NCBI GenBank assembly: GCA_004151065.3
Contig: NWUY0300002936.1
Coordinates: 1-20,843, forward strand
Direction of reading: 5' to 3'
DNA: 20,843 nt
Source of the DNA: Larix sibirica
Lineage: Eukaryota; Streptophyta; Pinopsida; Pinales; Pinaceae
Below are positions 1 through 8,755 of the stretch, piece after piece. The position numbers and the translations under genes are program-made. The notes under the pieces were generated by a model that had not been told where the DNA came from, did no database searches, and saw only the letters and a program-made list of their open reading frames with translations. Positions within the stretch are counted from its first letter, which is position 1. Each line of letters opens with the position of its first letter.

Positions 1-1094
1 GGGGCTAATCAAGAAAGATAAACTAAGAGCACGCTTAAAAGCATCAAATGAAGATCGAACTTGATCATCCCATATAATGGGGATGTTAAAATGAAGAAAA
101 CACAAAAATCCATGAATTGTCATGGCATAATCTAGAATACAGTGGCATAAAAAGGTTTCCTTGCCTTGAAGACTTTGCAATTGGCGCAAAGTCTTAGGAG
201 GGGGGGATTTTAAGGATTTCTTGAACCTTTGGAGGATCAACGGTGATCCATTTATTACAGATGATGAATCCCAACAATCATCCAGAAGGAATGAAAGACA
301 CACACTTAAGTGGGTTCAAGCGAATGTTGTATTTGTGACACCTGAGGAAAACCTTACCGAGATATTACAAGTACTACGAGTTTTTCTTGGAATGAGTTGA
401 GAGATCCTCCAAGTATGTTAGGATAATATCGACCATATCATGAAATAATTATGACATTTCATGTTGGAAGGTGGCTCTAGAATTCTTGAGTCTGAAAGGC
501 ATGGCTCGATACGCAAATGTTCCTCAAGGTGTGGCAAATAGTTTTATACCAATCCTCAGGTCAGATTTGGATCTCATTGTACCCCGAGAAACCATCCATA
601 AACAATAGAACCTCATGCCAAGTGCATGCATTGATAATTTGGTTTATGAAGGGGGTGAGGAAGTTTTCTTTGGGACACGTTTTGTTAAATTCAATGCAAA
701 CACAAATGAAGAATTACTTCTTGTTGACTAGAATGGGATTGGACACCCATGTGATGTACGCAATTGGATAAATATACCATGCATCTTGTATGCATTTTGT
801 AATTTATTGATTTTGGATTTGACAGGCGGAGCTTTGGATGGTGTATGGGTCTCTACTTTTGTCACATAAGTTCGACATCGGGAAAAGTATCAACATGGTG
901 TTCAATAATGGTGTGGTTGAGTCTTGGCATTTCAGCATAAGACTAGGAAAAGAAGTCGTGAAATTATTGAAAAAGAGCCTATGATAGGTGGAAACCTCTT
1001 TAGTAGTACAAGAAGCACCCAACAAGATGTTCTTGGTGACACCAAGATTAACTGAAATATCCACATGGATTGTAGGTGAGATATTGGTCATATT
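1..1094 (-). pseudogene. Gypsy A reverse transcriptase and start of RNase H, broken
   Basis: The RT domain can be followed in order on the minus strand across several frames. The pre-RT region includes ISPTIHVDISV and LGASCT (about 1080-1000). The HHxDTFPD and RPIHxPK region lies near 880-830. RT proper shows YPIAYITWVSNP (about 775-740), a FMDGFSGYN motif (about 590-560) and FAYRAMPF-like words (about 515-490). The catalytic box at 401-415 reads YLEDL where the family has YxDD, so one catalytic Asp is replaced by Glu. LNPLKCV, LLGFI and LRQLQSLQGK (about 195-165) then lead into the connection region WDD...SFDAFKRALS near 80-30. There are several stops and at least three frame changes. It is a pseudogene, and the open plus-strand frames here are merely its complement. 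Confidence 0.88.
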
Positions 1095-1109
1095 ACTTTC
1101 TTAAAAGGC

Positions 1110-2240
1110 ATCTGAAGAAGGGATAGGGTTATTGAAAAAATCACCATGTCCTAGGGGGATGAAATATTTCGATTCAATGGTAAATTGATCTGAAAATGGT
1201 CCTTCTAACGAGGGATTATAAGGGATGAAAAACGCATGATTATGCATATAATCCCATAGAAATTTGAGGGTAGTAAGGGATTCAAGGATTTCCTTATCGC
1301 TTTGAAAGGTAGAAGTAGATAAATCAAGTGGGTCCACATTCATTGGGGTGGACATGGATGTAGAAGGGGTGGAAGAGGGAGCCTCACTAGAAGAGGAAAT
1401 TAAAAAAATGGATATCATTCCTTCAGGTGTGGAATAAGGAGGAGGTACCTCATCACTGATAGTGACCTAGGATTCCTGGGATATATGATGAAGGTCAGCC
1501 AAAACATCCCAAAAAATTTGGAGGTCGAAACAATGGTGAGAATAATGGTCATAAATTCCACACAGTGCACAAGGGTGATTGGTATGCAATGCCTTATTGC
1601 ATTGCTTGGTAGCATCGGGAAGAGTAACATGAACCAATGGGGTATTCGCATCATTTTTCTCCTCCTGAGTGCAGATATGAGTATGCAAAAGGGGTAACTA
1701 TGAACAATGGTGGGTGGCATGACCCATAATATCGCACACATCAAAGGTTGTAAGGGCTTAGGAAGGTGCATGGGTAGGAGGATTCAAGACCATATCCGGG
1801 GTAGATTGTGTTGCTACATTTTTTGTTTTTCCCCCAAACTTCTTTCTGGATGAAGGTTGTGTGAAGGAGAAGCCTCCTTCGTAACCATGGGTAGTGGTGC
1901 ATTGGAAGTACCAATAGGTTGAACAAGTGTTAAGATGACCTGTGGAGTGGGTAGGGGGTTTGGTGGGGTGAGATACCAAACATGGATACCTAGAGTTAAT
2001 CTTGGGAGGTTAAGGGTAGTCATCATAGGGGTTCCCACAATTCTGAGAGAAGGAAAGAAGAAGAGAACTTGATGTATAAGAACTATTTCCCAAGGGTGTC
2101 CCGTTGGAGGATTAGGACTGGGAATTAGTTGTGCATGAGCCAAGGTTTCCTTAGAAGTAATAGTGCAAAAATTTGATATTTCCACTTTGGAGGCAAGCGG
2201 AAGAGGGTTGGAAATGTTCTGACTAGAGAGGTTTCTTAGA
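1110..2240 (-). pseudogene. Gypsy A inter-domain region with two CCHC-like zinc knuckles
   Basis: This stretch lies between protease and RT of the same minus-strand element. One frame, with only occasional stops, runs from about 1979 down to 1101. It holds a perfect C-x2-C-x4-H-x4-C zinc knuckle, CALCGIYDHYSHHC, at 1530-1571. A second, FDVCDIMGHATHHC, sits at 1704-1745, where the first Cys has become Phe (TTT, one step from TGT). Ser/Thr/Pro-rich sequence follows and leads into RT. Zinc knuckles normally end gag, upstream of protease, and one degenerate knuckle does lie there (3345-3386). This region may therefore be a displaced gag segment from recombination, or an unusual arrangement of this family. 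The frame assignment is seen; the explanation is inference. Confidence 0.65.
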
Positions 2241-2264
2241 ACACAACAAGACTAACACTCATGA

Positions 2265-2730
2265 ATGAAGGGATAGAAATAATACCCGTGATACTTTCAA
2301 CTACATGTAATACATGATCTAGATAAGCCAGCCCCTTGGGATCATAATAGGTGAGTTGATCAAGCGTGGTGATATTCCCTTCATGGGAGGACACCATGAG
2401 TCTAAATATTGGTGAGGTGACCAAATTTTCATAGCATACATGTAGATACAACCAAGGAGGCGGTTGTAATCCAACTATGCATTGACAACTCTAATGTCCA
2501 TCCAAGTTGTCTTCCCAATGAGTTGGACATGGACATTCTAAAGGAGACCCTATGGATGAGTAGCATGGTCGTCATACGCGTGTAATGTCATAAGGGACAG
2601 GGATAGTTAAGTCAAACCAATCTTTTTCCAAACATGAGTGGATATTATGCAATTGGAGGCCCACTCATCAATGATACACTAATGGATAACCAAATGATTG
2701 ACAGTAATCAGGATTTAAAACGCAATTGAA
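2265..2730 (-). pseudogene. Gypsy A retroviral-type aspartic protease, broken
   Basis: On the minus strand the active-site region reads NCIIDEWAS (core at 2655-2675), followed by HVWKKIG, LHAYDDH, a TWMDIRVVNA-x-LDYNRLLG stretch and, after a frame change near 2430, HEGNITTLDQLTYYDP. This matches the plant gypsy protease plan, in which a D-x-G-A-S active site is followed by a hydrophobic strand ending in LLGR. Here the active-site Gly is Trp (TGG) and the Arg after LLG is Cys. There are several stops. The product would be an inactive fragment of the polyprotein-processing enzyme. Family assignment rests on the ordered motifs; no search was run. Confidence 0.75.
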
Positions 2731-2879
2731 TAAGGCATACAGTTCTCTGCTCAATCTAAATCAAAATTTATCAAACGAACTTCGGAGTGCTCATTCGCAC
2801 CCAAGGAAGATAAAAGAGATTTTCATTGTATTATGCAATTCTAGAGGACTTCCAAAGAAGACATGGAAATTAGGGATTG

Positions 2880-3215
2880 TTCCAATTCATCCACAACACA
2901 ATGAATAGGAGTGGATCTAGCATTGGGGTTATAATTAATATAATGAAAAGGGATCTTAGGGAGATTTGGAATGAGATCTGCATTAGGTCGTGGTAGGTGT
3001 AATGATCCCTCTAGAACAAGGGGATCCTTATCCTTATCGATATTAGGGGCTTCATTTAATGAACCATATTGGTTACGTCGATTCTATAAATTGATTTCGA
3101 TGAAGGTCATGTAGATGTTTTGGAAATAAGAGTCATTGGAGTGACTTGAAGTAGATGGATGAGAAGGGTAAGTTAATGCTATCTATGTTGTAACTACCCC
3201 TTGTGATGGGAAGGG
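2880..3215 (-). pseudogene. Gypsy A gag-to-protease spacer, coding-like
   Basis: One minus-strand frame is open from about 3082 to 2848 with protein-like composition, including an acidic-basic run (NIDKDKDP) and a Pro-rich run (LHLPRPNADLIPNLPKIPF). It lies between the gag knuckle at 3345-3386 and the protease at 2730, so it is probably the linker or the N-terminal extension of protease. No domain is recognised in it, and stops flank it on both sides. Confidence 0.5.
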
Positions 3216-3218
3216 GTT

Positions 3219-4010
3219 TTGCAGGACCATATATTTACATGCGGTCAAGTGAGGAGGTGGAGTGTCAATTTTCCCTTGGGAGGCATTAGCAACTTCACAT
3301 TTGTTGTCCTTGTCCCAAAGTATGTGAGCCTTTACAAGGTGTGGATAATGATGAGTGTAATATCCATAAATTCTACAGAAGGAACATGGATGGTTAGTTC
3401 TTAACTGAGGGTTCTTACCCTGCTTGGGGGTTTATTCGAATCCCAATTTGTGAGATTCGTGTTTCCTCCAGTGTTCACAAAAGGATTAGGGGGTTGGCCT
3501 CCATCTTCCTGTGATTGGTTATTTCCATTATTCTTCCCCTTGTTCTTCTTCTTGTTAGGGTTTAGTTGCACTTGTTGGCTATTGGGCGTAGGTTGGGAAA
3601 GCATGTTCTATTGAGCATAGACATGCCCACGAGGAAAAGGGGGAACCATAGGGTGTGGTTTCACTGGAGGGGGTGGCAGAGGGCCAAGGAATGGATAATA
3701 AGGGTTTATGTCTAGAGGGGCTATGTATCCTATAGAAGCACTTCCACACATAATACCACGACACAAGCAAGCATGAACACGGGGGGTCAAAGGAGGAGTC
3801 GAATAGGAGGTACTATTTCCTAGTACATGTGAGGATGAGTGTGAAGGTTTAGGGGGATAATAAGGTGTCAAGGGTGGTCCCTCATTACAACACTAAACAC
3901 TTAGGGTATTACCATACCATAAATTCTCTAAATGGGAGGAAATTGAGGGTATGAGTTTGGATAAGATGCCACAGTACCAACCACACCATCTATAGAGTAA
4001 GATTCCCCCG
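3219..4010 (-). pseudogene. Gypsy A gag C-terminal half with degenerate zinc knuckle
   Basis: The minus strand encodes a Pro/Tyr/Ser-rich region (3871-3608, PPLTP, PLPPPPVKPHP, PPFPRG). A Lys/Asn/Gln-rich nucleic-acid-binding stretch follows (3604-3401, with PNKKKNKGKNNGNNQSQ). After a frame change comes a knuckle-like CSFCRIYGYYTHHY at 3345-3386. Its C-x2-C half is kept, but the expected His and last Cys have both become Tyr. This order of Pro-rich, basic and CCHC elements is the usual end of a plant gypsy gag. Upstream of 3871 Pro/Tyr-rich words continue to about 4010. The core capsid (retrotrans_gag) domain is not visible in this copy. Confidence 0.7.
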
Positions 4011-4078
4011 GCGGATCACGACATGTGGAATCACATTAGAGTAAATAGACTCGTCGGAGTTGTGATGCATTCATGTTG

Positions 4079-5921
4079 AGTTGAAACTTGTCGAAGTTGT
4101 ATCGACATCGATGACTTGCCAACTATGATGCGGATCACATATGCCACATTCCTACATGGCGTTTTTAATTATATAATTTGTTTATTGGTGGAATTTTTTA
4201 ATAATATAATTTGTGTGCCAAAATAATGATCATTGCCCAAGACGTCTGAAATTGCCTTGGGTATTAAGAGTGGAATAAATGTGCTAGCGTGTTTTTTTAT
4301 AGTTTTAATAAATGAGATAGTGAGAGCGATATTAATATGTTAGCACAAATTTCATAATTAATATTAGATAATATGATGTGCTTTAAAACCATGGGATTAT
4401 TATGTTTACGAATTACTGCCCTTATTAAAATTTTACATTCAATTTAAATATTTTACATATTTTGAACATTTTTATATGTGGTTATTGAGAGGAAACCACC
4501 GACATTGGTTGGATTAAAATTTTCAACACTTAAATTTACAAATTAGAAAACTACCTACCCATCATTTTCTCCTCAAAAGTATACGCTATAGGGCTTCGGA
4601 GCTAGTTTCTTATGGGGGTACGTTTTGGGGGATTTCTATTTATAAGGTTAAAGTTAAAGAAACACATTATCCCCTTCTGCAAATGATCTCTTAGAGTGAT
4701 GCTTATCCACCTGTTGTCTTGATGATTAATCTTGATCTGGAAGCACATCCCTATTAGATAAGGGCACCATGTATGAACTTCATGAAGGATGGCCATTATC
4801 TCATTTTCATATGGATATTTTCCCAAATTTCTATCACATAAATGCTTATTGGAAAAAGCCAAAGGATGTCCTTCTTGAATAAATACTACACTAAGACTAT
4901 GGCCTAAGTTATCACATTATAATACTAGAGTATTTGTGAAATTAGGCATTGCTAATACTAAAGTAGTGCAGTACATGGAAACTGTTGAGGCAGACAAGGC
5001 ACTGTCAGCTTCATCGCTCTAGACAAAGGTGTTCATTTTGAGTAATGATGTTAAGGGAGATGCGATTTTTCCATAAATTTTCACAAATTTTAAGTAGTAG
5101 CTGGTCAATCTAAGGAACCCTCACAATATATTAAGTGTTTTGTGGTGGGGTCAATCTTGTATAACTACCACTTTATTTAGGCTTAACCTCATTCCCTCAT
5201 GACTCACAATGTGACCCAAATATTCAACCTCGGATACTTCAAAAGCACATTTTGGAATGCTTCACAAATAAATGTTGATATTGGATTAGTATCGAAGCAT
5301 GATCAACATGTTCCAAGTGTCCTTCCCAAGTGGTGTTGTAGATCAAGATATCAACAAATAAAACCAAAACAAAATTATGGAGGAAAGGTTGAAAAACAAT
5401 GTCCATGAGGCTCTGAGAGGTGGATGGAGCATTGCAAAGGAAAAAAGGCACAATTAAGAAATCATAATGACCTTCATGGGTACAAAAAGTTGTATTATGA
5501 ATGTCTACTTCTTTCATCCAAATTTGGTGGTAGCCAAAACAAAGTTCTAGTTTAGTGAAGAAGTTTGCTCCATGAAGCTCATCCAAGAGATCATCAATGA
5601 CTGGAATGGGAAATTTTATCATTTGTTGTTAACATATTGAGAGCACGAAAATATAGACACATGCACCAAGTTCTTTCCTTTCTAAAGACCATAAAGACTG
5701 GTGAAGAATCAGGGTTGATATTAGGACAAATGATATATGATGCTAGCCTCCAATAGCTCTTGAATGATCTTTTATATTTAATTCTTTTGGGAAAAAGGGT
5801 GCCACTAAAGGCATACATTGGGAGGTTGGGTAGATGGAATTAGTGGAATACCATGGTAATGATCCCCATGGGATAATGGTAAACCCTTGGGTGTTTGATC
5901 ATAGACCACCAACTGCTCATC
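4079..5921. repeat. 1,843-bp exact direct repeat, copy 1
   Basis: Compared with 12310-14152 at a constant offset of 8,231 bases I found no difference in substitution or length. Outside, position 4078 differs (g against a) and 5922 differs (a against t). Homology continues with mismatches on both sides. The block contains the end of gypsy A gag-like sequence, about 430 bp of AT-rich DNA, and a chromovirus-like RT-RNase H fragment. Its edges do not coincide with element ends. Confidence 0.95.
4170..4600. other. AT-rich stretch without recognised gene
   Basis: About 430 bp of AT-rich sequence between the gypsy A gag remnant and the chromovirus-like RNase H fragment. Neither strand gives a coding-like frame, and no LTR end, terminal inverted repeat or target duplication is recognised. 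It may be the remains of an LTR or unrelated spacer. The same sequence recurs unchanged at 12401-12831. Confidence 0.5.
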
Positions 5922-5955
5922 AAAGACACCTTGCATTGGGACTACCTTTAGACGT
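4600..5955 (-). pseudogene. Chromovirus-like gypsy RT-RNase H fragment, copy 1
   Basis: Minus strand, in order: a pre-RT segment with VVYDQTPKGLP and STQPPNV (about 5925-5820); RT fingers with SSPVFMV and the RALN motif (5818-5594); then FPIPVIDDLLDELHGA, KLELCFGYHQI, THEGHYDFL, CNAPST and LFVDILIY (5622-5239); the thumb EYLGHIVSHEG; and RNase H words QEGHPLAFSNKHL and YENEIMAIL (4862-4602). Two catalytic sites are lost: KLDL has become KLEL (codon 5545-5547), and the first Asp of the xDD pair is Val. Frame changes separate the pieces. RNase H stops part way, and integrase and LTRs are absent. This family is clearly distinct from gypsy A and gypsy B in sequence. Confidence 0.87.
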
Positions 5956-6737
5956 CCCATTGGGGCTTAAGAAAAGGATCATCGATTAATTGTATTTTTA
6001 TATTTTCAATGTAGTTAATGTAAACGTATTGCTCAATATGACATTTTAAAATATGACATTTTGTTTATAGAGTGGTTGGTTGGATGCAATATTGGAATAT
6101 CTTTTTAATGGTAATTCTTTTTGGTATGATGTTTGAACAAACTAATTGCATTGTGTTTACTAGTATCATCGATGTATTACTCAATATTTTTCAAATCAGG
6201 ATTTTGACGATGGGAAACCTACATACCATCTTCTGTTGCACCCCATTGCAATGTCAAATTAAGAGAAGGCTACAAAAGAAGCATAGCTTGAAGATGCAAC
6301 ATACCAATCATGGTTTAATCAAATACCTATTCAATTCCCACAACGCCTAGAGTCACCAATTCAAAATGTCTATAGTAACACTGATTCTTCACATGTTGGC
6401 ATTGAAGGGAATGAAATAGAGGTTGGTATGAATGATTTCTTATGGTATACATGTGCTATGGAGGGAATGTTGTTAGAGGCATTCCAAAAAATGAGCTAGG
6501 GGATGATGCTTGTATCACTAATACCTTCTTTGAAATCTTGAAATGTGCATCCACCACCCCTCTCTTTGACCATTGTTGGTCAAATTCGGTCAAATTATAC
6601 CCAATTAGGACAATAATGTTATTGCACAACTTTAAAGAAATGTATGGTTACTGGTATGCCAGGCTCGTGTTTCTCAACACTTTTGAGGTAACTAGCCATT
6701 GAGTCCCCAACATTTTGAGGATTATTGTCACACAAGT
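5956..6737 (+). pseudogene. CACTA (En/Spm) TNP2-like transposase, 5' fragment, copy 1
   Basis: This segment aligns by eye with 14187-14945, the start of the longer TNP2-like copy, at roughly 80% nucleotide identity in the stretches I compared. The plus strand shows the same scattered protein words: MSN-x-EKATKEA and YQSW (about 6255-6320), SPIQNVYSN and EGNEIEVGM (about 6350-6430), and a later segment corresponding to the TTPLF...TMLLYNLK region of TNP2 (about 6530-6650). Stops and frame changes are frequent. The fragment ends abruptly where the gypsy B LTR begins at 6738, so gypsy B probably inserted into it or a rearrangement joined them. On its own it would be hard to identify; the link to copy 2 carries the call. 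Confidence 0.7.
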
Positions 6738-7555
6738 TGTAACCTTCAAGGCACCCTGGGCTATGATTTAGGATATGTCGAGGCACGTTGAAACTAACTT
6801 TAGGAATTCAGGTTAATCCTGGATCAGAGGGGGATCCCTCACTTAGGTTTATAGAAACTTAATTGTCCCGAGGGGTTCAAGGCATATATATATCAACAAT
6901 ATATATAAATAAAATTAAAATTAAAATATAGGTGTGGCCACAGGTTGATGTTGTAGGGATATTTCTCTCAGAATTCACATAGTCACTACAAAGGTAGGGC
7001 AATGAATAGGGATTTGATTTGGATGGAGGCATCACATGCACGTTAATTCAACTATCAGATAATCATCGGGGGAGTGAAAGTGAAAGAAATAATTATTTAG
7101 CATTGAAGAAATAATTCAAAACATATTTTTATTCCACGATTCATTCAAGAGTTAGTTACTAATAGTAAAATAAACCCTTTACATACACTCATTTCCACAA
7201 AGACTTTGCAGGAAATAAAAGTCGAATACTGCCAGAATTTCATATTATGCTAGATATCAAATACATAGTTCTATAATGAAAATGGATTACAACAGTGAAG
7301 AAGGCACAAACTAATACATAAGAAAGCATGAATCTCCAACACAAATCAACTCAAAGCTCTCATGTTGCACCAGAAATCCTTCACAACAACATAGGAATCC
7401 TAACACAAAGCCTGCTTCTCTCCCTAATTCTCCATCCCTTGGAACTGATTTCCTCCTTGGGTTTATAGTTTCCACTTCCTTCCACGCCTACTCACAATCA
7501 CCGCCTTAAATAATGAATGCTCTAGCTTTCCTCTTCCCAGGTTATTAATAATTCA
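6738..7555 (-). repeat. Gypsy B 3' LTR (818 bp)
   Basis: It is collinear with 11037-11869 throughout, sharing for example CTTCAAGGCACCC/CTTCGAGGCACCC at the low end and a GGTTATTAAT word at the high end. On the minus strand it starts TGAATTATTAATAACC directly after a polypurine tract and ends near GGTTACA. Low-complexity TA-rich sequence lies at about 6885-6930. Small indels and about 15% substitutions separate it from the other LTR. Confidence 0.85.
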
Positions 7556-7972
7556 ATTTCCTCCTTCATCTACATAACATTTTGACCTTGCATCCCCTAA
7601 ACAGACTTCTTCATTAATTTTTATGCTACAAATATCAATAGGTGCATCATTTTTATTTGTTGGAGGGGACGTATTTTGGATTGGCCATACCTGGTCCCGT
7701 AGCATATTAAATACATAATGGTTCTGAGCTTCAATAGAAGTGGCTCGAAGAGTGGGGCAATTTGAAATATATCGGTAATGGAAATATTCTGTGTACTTAG
7801 TTGAGGACATGATTAAAATTATTGAGTAGAAGTCTTCAAAATTGATATTGTAATAAGGCCTCCACAACAAATCTAAATCATTTGTGAAATAGTTGGATGA
7901 CATTATCATGATGTCATCACGACACTTGGCAGTGCAGAGGACACATGGCCGGATCTGTTTGGTTTACAAATT
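7553..7972 (-). CDS. Unrecognised ORF abutting the gypsy B 3' LTR
   Basis: A minus-strand frame stays open for about 140 codons; its first ATG is at 7909, giving 118 residues. The composition is protein-like, with Trp, Tyr and Cys spread through it and words such as NDLDLLWRPYY, FEDFYSIILIM and EAQNHYVFNMLRDQVW. I do not recognise the protein. It has no evident signal peptide or long membrane segment. The final codons read across the polypurine tract (VDEGGN), and the stop is the TGA at the first bases of the 3' LTR. Extra or env-like ORFs between pol and the 3' LTR are known in some plant gypsy lineages (Athila, Tat), and the position fits that slot. A captured fragment or chance openness are alternatives. 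Confidence 0.4.
7556..7570 (-). other. Polypurine tract of gypsy B
   Basis: On the minus strand GAAGGAGGAAA (7557-7567) is followed by one T and then the TG that opens the 3' LTR at 7555. An 11-base purine run immediately upstream of a 3' LTR is the expected plus-strand priming site for reverse transcription. The matching place outside the 5' LTR (11870 on) lacks it, as it should. Confidence 0.75.
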
Positions 7973-8755
7973 GCTTATCTGTCTATTTGTGGCCTTGGTG
8001 GCCAAGCTTTAAATTTTTGCAGCTTTTCTTGGGTCTCCCACATCTGCTAGGAACTTTCAACCATTTCATTTCTCATTCCGATCTTCTGATGTTTACATTG
8101 GGAAGATGATTGTGTTCAGGTACTTTTAACAGTTACAATTGTTTATTCTGATGTTCTAACGTTGATGTCGGGTGGTCTACATCAAGAATCAAATGTCGAG
8201 AAGTGCTTCCACCCAAGTTGGTTCGCTCAATGTTCCAACATCTGACGTAGGGAATGACTATTGTGGGGAACTCAACATCGGAACGTCGAGACCAAAAAGT
8301 TTGCTTCTAATTTTTTATTCGATGTTCTGACATCTAAAAAGTCACATTAGCATCAGAAACACTAGAACTCTTCTCCGCCATTGATATGAATGCATTGGAC
8401 GATCAGATCAAGCTTGCTTGATCTTTGCTCGATGTTGTGCTTTTCTAGCTTTCATCTTTCTTCATTAAATCCAGGGAAAATGGGCTCAATATTCAAAATT
8501 TTGGAAATATTTTTGATGCAGGTTTTGCTACCAACATTTAAATCCAATGGGGACAACAAACCCCTATGGTATGTTGAGAACCATAGTTCCAGTGATTTTC
8601 TATTGGGTTATGGAGTCATTGACGCTTTCTTCTTTTCCATATTCATTACTAAAATAACTTAGTGACAAAAATTATGAAAGATTTTATTCCAAAACAACAC
8701 ACTGAATTGAAACTAACTATTAACACGAAAATAAAAAATGAAAAACAAACTACCT
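7973..8755. other. Non-coding internal region of gypsy B between pol and the extra ORF
   Basis: About 780 bp inside gypsy B with no convincing coding frame on either strand. The plus-strand frame open at 8390-8662 has no protein-like motif and opposes the element. The left part holds the cluster of dyad motifs at 8077-8335, listed separately; in 8360-8755 I see nothing assignable. Long non-coding stretches between pol and the 3' LTR are common in large plant gypsy elements. Confidence 0.45.
8077..8335. repeat. Cluster of short dyad motifs related to CGATGTTCYGACATC
   Basis: Related words occur at about 8077-8100 (TCCGATCTTCTGATGTTTAC), 8145-8169 (TCTGATGTTCTAACGTTGATG), 8228-8247 (CAATGTTCCAACATCTGACG), 8271-8290 (CTCAACATCGGAACGTCGAG) and 8319-8335 (TCGATGTTCTGACATCT). 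Several are near-palindromes with arms GATGT/ACATC or ATGTT/AACAT around a 2-4 base centre. Spacing is irregular, about 40-80 bp. They sit inside gypsy B, upstream of its extra ORF on the minus strand. Function is unknown. Confidence 0.55.

Larger units (their letters stand above)
1..4170 (-). mobile_element. Decayed Ty3/gypsy LTR retrotransposon (gypsy A), truncated
   Basis: Reading the minus strand from high to low coordinates, gag-like sequence (about 4010-3200) is followed by an aspartic protease (2720-2280), a linker with zinc knuckles (about 2240-1110) and reverse transcriptase (1090-1). This gag-PR-RT order is that of a Ty3/gypsy element. The window edge cuts it before the end of RNase H, so integrase and the downstream LTR are not visible. 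The upstream side runs into a shared repeat block at 4079, and gag-like words fade by about 4170, so no 5' LTR is seen. Every domain carries in-frame stops and frame changes, so the copy cannot code for a working polyprotein. Family recognition is strong; lineage within Ty3/gypsy is not assigned. Confidence 0.85.

Noticed and set aside
517-771. 84-codon plus-strand ORF
   Set aside because: It lies opposite the gypsy A RT and has no motif of its own.
205-800. Plus-strand coding-like frames (about 65, 43 and 32 codons) near the left end
   Set aside because: They are the complement of a well-supported reverse transcriptase on the minus strand; codon bias of the true strand keeps the opposite frames partly open.
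5199-5408. 69-codon plus-strand ORF, repeated at 13430-13639
   Set aside because: It is antisense to the chromovirus-like RT, and the duplication explains why it appears twice.
8390-8662. 90-codon plus-strand ORF inside gypsy B
   Set aside because: It opposes the element direction, has no recognised motif, and its composition looks like translated non-coding DNA.
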